Shown here piece by piece: positions 59,789 to 64,000 of a DNA stretch of 64,000 bases. Numbering within the stretch: the first letter of the stretch is position 1; each line of letters opens with the position of its first letter. This stretch comes from Chitinophaga sp. SYP-B3965. GTDB lineage: Bacteria; Bacteroidota; Bacteroidia; Chitinophagales; Chitinophagaceae. The stretch spans positions 62,001 to 126,000 of the forward strand of contig NZ_WJFD01000008.1 of NCBI RefSeq assembly GCF_009647655.1, given 5' to 3'. The translations under genes were made by a program, and so were the position numbers. A model generated the notes under the pieces. That model was given only the letters and a program-made list of their open reading frames with translations. It did not search any database and was not told where the DNA came from.

Positions 59789-60147
59789 AATGAGAAATTA
59801 CATAACCTTTGGGGGCGTTTTTTTTTTAGAAATGACTATTTCAACCTGATGACCAAGCCGTTAGCCTTCACTCACCTGGCATTACAAAAACCCTTAATTG
59901 GGTTACTCCCCAGCATAAATTTGCACTCATCCAATTTCTCCAATAACTCATTAGAATATTTCAAAATAAATAAACCGGCCACAAAATAATCTCCATCATC
60001 CCCGCTGCTAAATTGATTTTGCTACCATGTCCATCCCCGCCAGACGGGCCTATGCGTATTAATACTTAAATTTTTAACCGGATTACCCCTGCTAACCTCA
60101 AAAATGGGTCTTATAATATGAACCATCATTCACCATAACATCCTACA
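59789..60147. other. Gene-free gap
   Basis: No convincing gene is seen in these 359 bases. A 90-codon rightward frame at 59717-59989 has no family likeness, overlaps the remnant on the other strand and is rejected. The region probably holds the promoter of the 60148 gene; CTTATAATATG near 60111 is not a consensus box. Confidence 0.5.
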
Positions 60148-60681
60148 ATGAGTGCAACCATCACCCTGGACCTTGGAATTCTGCTGGAAGTAACCTCCAA
60201 ATGCAAGCAGGATTATGAGAACTGGACCTTCTTTAATGTAAGGGATGCCAACCGTTCAGTGCATTTTGACACCATCGCCAATGATTATTTCCGGCTGCTT
60301 TTGGTGGATATGAATAGCATGCTCAGCCTGTCCAGGAACATCAAGATCACCTTTTGGCAGGTTTTCGACCGCCTCGAAGCCGGGAAATATGGAGAAAACA
60401 AGATAAGCATTGCCGATATTATCCGCTGGCGGGAAGTACTCCTGGCCAGCTACAAGACCATTGAAAAGATCAAATTACTGCGGGACAAGAAAGTCTATTA
60501 TGTCAATAATGAGCAAACCTGCGAGATCTTCATCAGCCGTAAAGAAATAGAGGAAGTGTTGCTGAAGATGGAGCACATTGTGCTGGAGATCTGTTATATC
60601 CTGGAATATCCTATCACCAGTATCCCTACGGTGGAGGAAAGATCCAATCATACTATTGCTGATGCGTTTAGGCAAATGTAA
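60148..60681 (+). CDS. AbiU2/HEPN-like helical protein, copy 1
   Basis: A 177-residue all-helical protein. It is a paralog of the product at 61244: both share LLE-x-x-x-KCKQD, Y-x-RLLL-x-D-x-x-x-x-LS, F-x-RL, IEK, EIC-x-I-x-E and HT-x-AD. The pattern DYFRLLLVDMNSMLSLSRNI resembles the AbiU2 branch of the HEPN fold (abortive infection). In place of the RNase motif RxxxxH the protein has RDKKVYYVN at 112-120, with Tyr where His is expected, so a ribonuclease role is doubtful. Position in an accessory stretch beside TIR/DUF262 genes fits a defence link. Function unknown. Confidence 0.65.
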   Translation: MSATITLDLGILLEVTSKCKQDYENWTFFNVRDANRSVHFDTIANDYFRLLLVDMNSMLSLSRNIKITFWQVFDRLEAGKYGENKISIADIIRWREVLLASYKTIEKIKLLRDKKVYYVNNEQTCEIFISRKEIEEVLLKMEHIVLEICYILEYPITSIPTVEERSNHTIADAFRQM

Positions 60682-61061
60682 GATGCATTAATTAACCGCA
60701 TGTTAAATAACATCTTTTTTACAAAAAAACATCCCTTTACGATAGTATATCCCTCTCGCACACACGAAAATATTTTTTCTCCTGAACACACCCTGCTACA
60801 CTAATATGTGCGTCTACATTTCACTTTTGTTAATGCTAAGTTAGCATCTATTAATAGTTCGAATTCCATTCACTCTTCTCTCAATATTTCAACTCTTATT
60901 AGAAAGGTTTCATTACACGTTGTGAATATTTTCAAGCACATGAAATTATTCCAAACCATGTCTCGGAACGTACCAAAACAATAAATTGAAAAACTCTTTT
61001 TTTATGCGGAACCATTCTTTATTATTCAAACCATTAAACCGTAATCATTATTGACACCGTG
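60682..61061. other. AT-rich gap with small palindrome
   Basis: No coding frame of note. TGCTAA-G-TTAGCA at 60834-60846 is a perfect 6-1-6 palindrome. The gap separates the two paralogous AbiU2-like genes, so a duplication of gene plus spacer did not leave matching flanks that can be seen. Confidence 0.4.
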
Positions 61062-61094
61062 CGGGCTGCCAGAGCCTGTGCAGCCCGTCTTTTC
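61062..61094 (+). terminator. Terminator between the two AbiU2-like genes
   Basis: CGGGCTGC (61062-61069) and GCAGCCCG (61080-61087) pair perfectly with a 10-base loop and TCTTTTC tail. It lies 380 bases after the first paralog's stop and 150 before the second's start. Confidence 0.7.
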
Positions 61095-61243
61095 AAATAA
61101 GATTACCAGCTGATCTTATGGTACACTCCAGTATCCATACCTGAGTATAGCCATGCTATTGCCCAATGGCAAACAATTTTTCTCTTTTATCAAGGGATAG
61201 TGTTATTGCTATGCTTATTCTTAAAATTAAAAAAACGACAACC

Positions 61244-61855
61244 ATGAAAGAATTCATTTATGATTTCAGATTTTTACTGGAAACCGCTGCTAAATGCAAA
61301 CAGGATTTTGCATACTGGCAATTTTTCAAGAAACAGGACTACCAGCTCTCTATCCACTTCCATAAGTTATCGGAAGACTATCTCCGGTTATTATTAATAG
61401 ACCTTCACGCACTGCTCAGCAGATCGGAGTATGACAAATACTCTTTCCGTTATTTGTTCTCCAGGCTCCAATCAAATATATATCACGAACAAAAGATCAC
61501 TGACACGAATATTACGCGTTGGATTAATATACTTGACAAACACGAACAAAGCATTGAGAAGGTGAGAAAATGGAAAATCCAAAAAATTGAATATGGCTTT
61601 CCAAATCCGGGAAATCCTACAATGATGTCAACGAAGGAATTTCAGCTACTGGTCATTGCCATAGAATTTATTATCATAGAAATATGCTGTATTGAAGAAT
61701 TGGGCCTGCCGAACCTAGCTACAATAGAGGACCGATTCAGCCATACTGTTGCAGATGGATTCAAAAGGATAGAACTGGAAAAACAAGTTGTAGAATTGTC
61801 TAAAAAGTTTAGTAACAACGAAGCCGGAATAAATACAATGCGAACTGCAATCTAA
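61244..61855 (+). CDS. AbiU2/HEPN-like helical protein, copy 2
   Basis: A 203-residue helical protein paralogous to the 60148 product over nearly its full length (LLETAAKCKQDFAYWQFFKK; DYLRLLLIDLHALLSRSEYD; FSRLQSNIYHEQKI; EICCIEELGLPNLATIEDRF; SHTVADGF). It has a longer C-terminal helix (LEKQVVELSKKFSNNEAGIN) and again lacks an RxxxxH motif at the expected place (RKWKIQKIEYGFPN). ATG 61244 is used because the family domain begins there; a frame from 61166 adds 26 residues without likeness. A small gene follows after 11 bases. Confidence 0.65.
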   Translation: MKEFIYDFRFLLETAAKCKQDFAYWQFFKKQDYQLSIHFHKLSEDYLRLLLIDLHALLSRSEYDKYSFRYLFSRLQSNIYHEQKITDTNITRWINILDKHEQSIEKVRKWKIQKIEYGFPNPGNPTMMSTKEFQLLVIAIEFIIIEICCIEELGLPNLATIEDRFSHTVADGFKRIELEKQVVELSKKFSNNEAGINTMRTAI

Positions 61856-61866
61856 AAATCAATATT

Positions 61867-62124
61867 ATGAAAGAAAATTCGACCAACAAATGGGACTTGA
61901 TCATGCGCGTATACACGGACCTCGGTATAAAATACATTCTAAACGGTTTAAGAATCCTTACGATTCCATTCCAATACCTCGCCAGCATAGAGCGAAGGAT
62001 CAGGAAACGGCTTTTAGGACCTCACCACCGGTCATTCGACTCCGGGTACCTTCTGAGGATCTTAAAGAATCCACCCTGGCAAATTTTTCAGGGTTTCAAC
62101 CAGTACCTGTCACAAATAAAATAG
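61867..62124 (+). CDS. Small basic hypothetical protein, 85 aa
   Basis: ATG 61867 opens an 85-residue protein (MKENSTNKWDLIMRVYTDLG, then IKYILNGLRILTIPFQYLAS and ERRIRKRLLG). It is basic with one amphipathic stretch. It lies 11 bases after the second AbiU2-like gene and its tail runs through the predicted ECF41 promoter at 62108. No family is recognised. An overlapping frame in another phase (61890-62147) is equally long, so coding status is uncertain; the short gap and the RBS-like AATATTATGAAAG context favour this frame. Confidence 0.4.
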   Translation: MKENSTNKWDLIMRVYTDLGIKYILNGLRILTIPFQYLASIERRIRKRLLGPHHRSFDSGYLLRILKNPPWQIFQGFNQYLSQIK

Positions 62125-62140
62125 CTACATTGTCTTATGT
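62108..62140 (+). promoter_or_regulatory. Predicted ECF41 promoter before the sigma gene
   Basis: TGTCACA (62108-62114), a 16-base spacer and TGTC (62131-62134) followed by TTATGT match the known ECF41 pattern of TGTCACA and CGTC-like boxes. The same words with the same spacing occur at 63042-63074. The start codon is only 10 bases after TGTC, so the message would be leaderless or nearly so. Confidence 0.7.
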
Positions 62141-62143
62141 AAT

Positions 62144-63040
62144 ATGACAGACAAAACAGCCACATTCCTGGAATACAAAGCCCTGCTGTTCTCCATTGCC
62201 TATAACATGCTTGGCAATGTAGACGCAGCAGAAGACATCGTGCAAGACACCTTCCTGAAGTGGATGGAGATCGACACCATAGACATCCGCCACACAAAAG
62301 CCTACCTGGTAAAGATCACTACCAATAAGTGCATCAATTACCTCCACAGCGCCCGGCAAAAAAGGGAGGAATATATCGGCCTGTGGCTCCCGGAACCGCT
62401 GCTCAATTATAATCCCAACACTGAAACGCCGAAAATTGAATCCTACCATGCGCTGTCCCTGGGGTTTTTAGTCCTCCTCGAGAAACTGACCCCACAGGAA
62501 AGGGCCATCTTCTTACTGAAAGAAGTATTCTCCTACGACTATTGGGAATTAGCAGAGATGTTCGAAAAAACGGAAGATAACTGCCGCCAGATCTTAAAGC
62601 GCGCAAAAGACAACCTGGGCAAAGATGCCCGGCGCTTCGAAGTAGATCTTAAAGTACATGAAAAGATCCTGCACAAGTTCCTGCAAGCCATTTCCGAAGG
62701 CAGCATGGAAGAGCTGATCGATACCCTCAAAGAAGATATTGTGATGTTTGCAGATGGTGGTGGAAGACTATTCCCTACCAATGGCCAACGCCTCGCCGCT
62801 CCGCCAAAACCAATTTATGGCCGGGAGAATGTCAGCAAGCTGTTGCTCAGCGCTGTATCCAAACTGGATTATATCAATGGCCTGGAAAGAGAGATCATTG
62901 TGGCGAACGGGCTACCTTCTATTATTTCATATTCCAAAGGACTACCCTTCAGCCTTATTTCTTTTGAACTGGAAGAAGACCAGATCCGGAATATTTATCT
63001 CCAGATCAACCCGGATAAACTAAAACAATTTAAAAAGTAG
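62144..63040 (+). CDS. ECF41 (SigJ-type) RNA polymerase sigma factor
   Basis: A 298-residue sigma factor, longer than normal ECF proteins because of a C-terminal SnoaL-like domain. Region 2 is FSIAYNMLGNVDAAEDIVQD, region 4 is LTPQERAIFLLKEVFSYDYW and EDNCRQILKRAKDNL. The extension has the two hallmarks of the ECF41 group, DGGGR (in MFADGGGRLFP) and NPDKL near the end. In this group the extension itself controls activity and no anti-sigma gene is needed. Membrane proteins of the DoxX kind are frequent neighbours, as here. It probably activates its own gene and the next two. Confidence 0.93.
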   Translation: MTDKTATFLEYKALLFSIAYNMLGNVDAAEDIVQDTFLKWMEIDTIDIRHTKAYLVKITTNKCINYLHSARQKREEYIGLWLPEPLLNYNPNTETPKIESYHALSLGFLVLLEKLTPQERAIFLLKEVFSYDYWELAEMFEKTEDNCRQILKRAKDNLGKDARRFEVDLKVHEKILHKFLQAISEGSMEELIDTLKEDIVMFADGGGRLFPTNGQRLAAPPKPIYGRENVSKLLLSAVSKLDYINGLEREIIVANGLPSIISYSKGLPFSLISFELEEDQIRNIYLQINPDKLKQFKK

Positions 63041-63041
63041 C

Positions 63042-63074
63042 CGTCACAAAAGAAGCATGCGCCCTGTCTTATGT
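63042..63074 (+). promoter_or_regulatory. Predicted ECF41 promoter before the membrane protein pair
   Basis: CGTCACA (63042-63048), 16 bases, TGTC (63065-63068) and TTATGT. It differs from the copy at 62108 in one base of the -35 box and is identical in the 10-base -10 block. It starts right after the sigma gene's stop and leads to ATG 63094. Confidence 0.7.
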
Positions 63075-63093
63075 TTAAATAAAACACAGAGAC

Positions 63094-63555
63094 ATGCTTT
63101 TCAACACCTCTTTATGGTTCCATATCATCGGTATCAGCCTGATGGCTGGTGTTACCGTAGCAGATTTCGTGCTCACCAGGAAATTCTGGGCCTTCTATGT
63201 AAAATCGCCGCAGGAAGGGATTCTAGTACGAAAGATCTCCAATAAGCTCCCCGTATTGATCATTGCCGGCATCTTACTCATCCTGTTATCCGGTGTGGGG
63301 ATGATGATCGCCACACATGGCGTTTTTGATACTTTCTTATGGTTCAGGATTAAAATGGGATTGGTGCTGTTGGTGATCCTCAATGCGGTCATATTTGGCC
63401 GCAGGCAAAACACGCAGCTAAATAAGCTCTTATTAAAAGAAATCCCAGAAGAACAATTACTAAAGCGCATCCAGAAAAACTTAAACACCTTCCATATCAC
63501 TCAACTCACCTTGTTCGCCTTCATCTATCTCTTAAGCACTTTCAAATTCAATTAA
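63094..63555 (+). CDS. Four-helix membrane protein of the ECF41 operon
   Basis: A 153-residue protein with four hydrophobic segments (SLWFHIIGISLMAGVTVADF; LPVLIIAGILLILLSGVGMM; WFRIKMGLVLLVILNAVIFG; ITQLTLFAFIYLLSTFKFN). The first helix carries His and the third Arg/Lys, an arrangement seen in DUF2269/CopD-like membrane proteins that may bind heme or metal. It is driven by the ECF41-type promoter just upstream, and the DoxX-like gene follows after one base. No function is known. Confidence 0.8.
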   Translation: MLFNTSLWFHIIGISLMAGVTVADFVLTRKFWAFYVKSPQEGILVRKISNKLPVLIIAGILLILLSGVGMMIATHGVFDTFLWFRIKMGLVLLVILNAVIFGRRQNTQLNKLLLKEIPEEQLLKRIQKNLNTFHITQLTLFAFIYLLSTFKFN

Positions 63556-63556
63556 T

Positions 63557-63910
63557 ATGAAAAATATCAAATACTGGTCTCTCACCTGCGCGATAAGTTT
63601 CTTCATACTGTTCAGCGCTTATTATTCCGGCACTCATGCAGCAGAATTTGCCCAGTTGGGGTTTCCCGAATACTTTAGGATAGAGCTTACTATTGCTAAG
63701 ATCATCGGCGCCGTGGTGTTACTTTTCCCACAAGTACCGGTGAGGATAAAAGAATGGGTTTATGTGGCCTTCAGTATCAACCTGTTCTCCGCCTTCCTGG
63801 CCAAACTGAATACGGGGTCCCCTGTTATTGGTATAATAGAACCGCTTACCGTATTAGCGCTACTGATCTTATCCGCCTGGTATTTACGCAAGAATCTACA
63901 GCCAAACTAA
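63557..63910 (+). CDS. DoxX-like family membrane protein
   Basis: A 117-residue protein with four predicted membrane helices. DoxX-like marks are FFILFSAYYSGTHAAEFAQL, GFPEYFRIELTIAKIIGAVV and LLFPQVPVRIKEWVYVAFSI. It starts one base after the upstream stop, so the two are translated together. DoxX-like proteins are frequent targets of ECF41 sigma factors and are linked to redox or thiol stress in other bacteria. The exact role here is not known. Confidence 0.88.
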   Translation: MKNIKYWSLTCAISFFILFSAYYSGTHAAEFAQLGFPEYFRIELTIAKIIGAVVLLFPQVPVRIKEWVYVAFSINLFSAFLAKLNTGSPVIGIIEPLTVLALLILSAWYLRKNLQPN

Positions 63911-63915
63911 AAAAC

Positions 63916-63974
63916 ACCCCTTATATTGCAGGTAAATAATAATACCTATGCAATTCTCACTTAAGGGGTTTTTT
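63916..63974 (+). terminator. Terminator-like hairpin overlapping the next start codon
   Basis: ACCCCTTA (63916-63923) and TAAGGGGT (63962-63969) with a following run of T form a stem, with an inner AGGTA/TACCT hairpin between. The 3' arm lies inside codons 5-8 of the next gene, so it may attenuate that gene as well as end the DoxX-like transcript. Confidence 0.45.
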
Positions 63975-64000
63975 ACCTTACTGTGCGTGTTTAGCTTCTG
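63948..64000 (+). CDS. Start of an exported protein (cut by window edge)
   Basis: ATG 63948 opens MQFSLKGFFTLLCVFSF, a signal-peptide-like N-terminus, and remains open to the window end. Only 17 residues are visible, so the product cannot be named. Confidence 0.5.
   Translation, partial: MQFSLKGFFTLLCVFSF

Noticed and set aside
59717..59989. Rightward 90-codon frame
   Set aside because: No family likeness, low-complexity start, overlaps a remnant on the other strand.

Overview
The window comes from a Bacteroidota genome, most likely Chitinophagaceae (Chitinophaga-like). The evidence is two SusC/SusD outer-membrane pairs, FecR and ECF sigma factors, two-component sensors with periplasmic propellers, BtuB behind a cobalamin riboswitch, and promoters of the TTTG / TAnnTTTG type that this phylum uses. 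All function calls are homology recognition from reading the sequence; no database search was run.

Layout. 1-5209: the 3' end of a TonB receptor, a Lys/Ala-rich DUF6496 protein facing a very acidic small protein, and a GntR regulator, MFS (Fsr-like) and YheT hydrolase run. 5231-6534: a sigma-like / anti-sigma-like / ClpP cassette read leftward. 6643-8495: AraC regulator and SDR. 8715-11661: a small protein plus DUF6169 pair, RhlE helicase with a long leader and UUG start, and a nucleotidyltransferase. 11673-18204: a leftward four-gene operon of 'planctomycete-type' cytochrome c (DUF1549/DUF1553), DUF1501, TIM-barrel isomerase and DUF2231/cytochrome/LRR proteins. 18205-19457: repeat-rich spacer with several terminators. 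20039-26780: SusD, SusC, FecR and ECF sigma operon.

26781-32487: a propeller histidine kinase, its LuxR-type response regulator and a lipoprotein gene. A palindrome CACAT-N4-ATGTG sits at the -33 box of three promoters here, including one that drives an unannotated leftward small RNA candidate (about 245 nt). 32588-36299: TPR protein, a 60-nt tandem repeat array, a PLP trans-sulfuration enzyme and an amino-acid permease. 36352-40770: cobalamin riboswitch, btuB, a DUF6580 membrane protein, a BtuF-like protein without signal peptide, and a CobC-like phosphatase. 40890-41982: a decayed Fic gene.

42031-53539: a phosphonate locus. A SusC/SusD pair diverges from a DUF5690 transporter-like gene and PhnW (2-aminoethylphosphonate transaminase); PhnY and PhnA convert the product via phosphonoacetate to acetate and phosphate; an HTH-cupin regulator lies next to them. 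53651-62124: marC and tRNA-Arg(CCG), then an accessory stretch with a TIR protein, a protein with two DUF262 domains and a sigma-like protein in one tight operon (a candidate defence system), broken genes, and two paralogous AbiU2-like proteins. 62144-63910: an ECF41 sigma factor whose predicted promoter motif occurs both before its own gene and before the two downstream membrane-protein genes.
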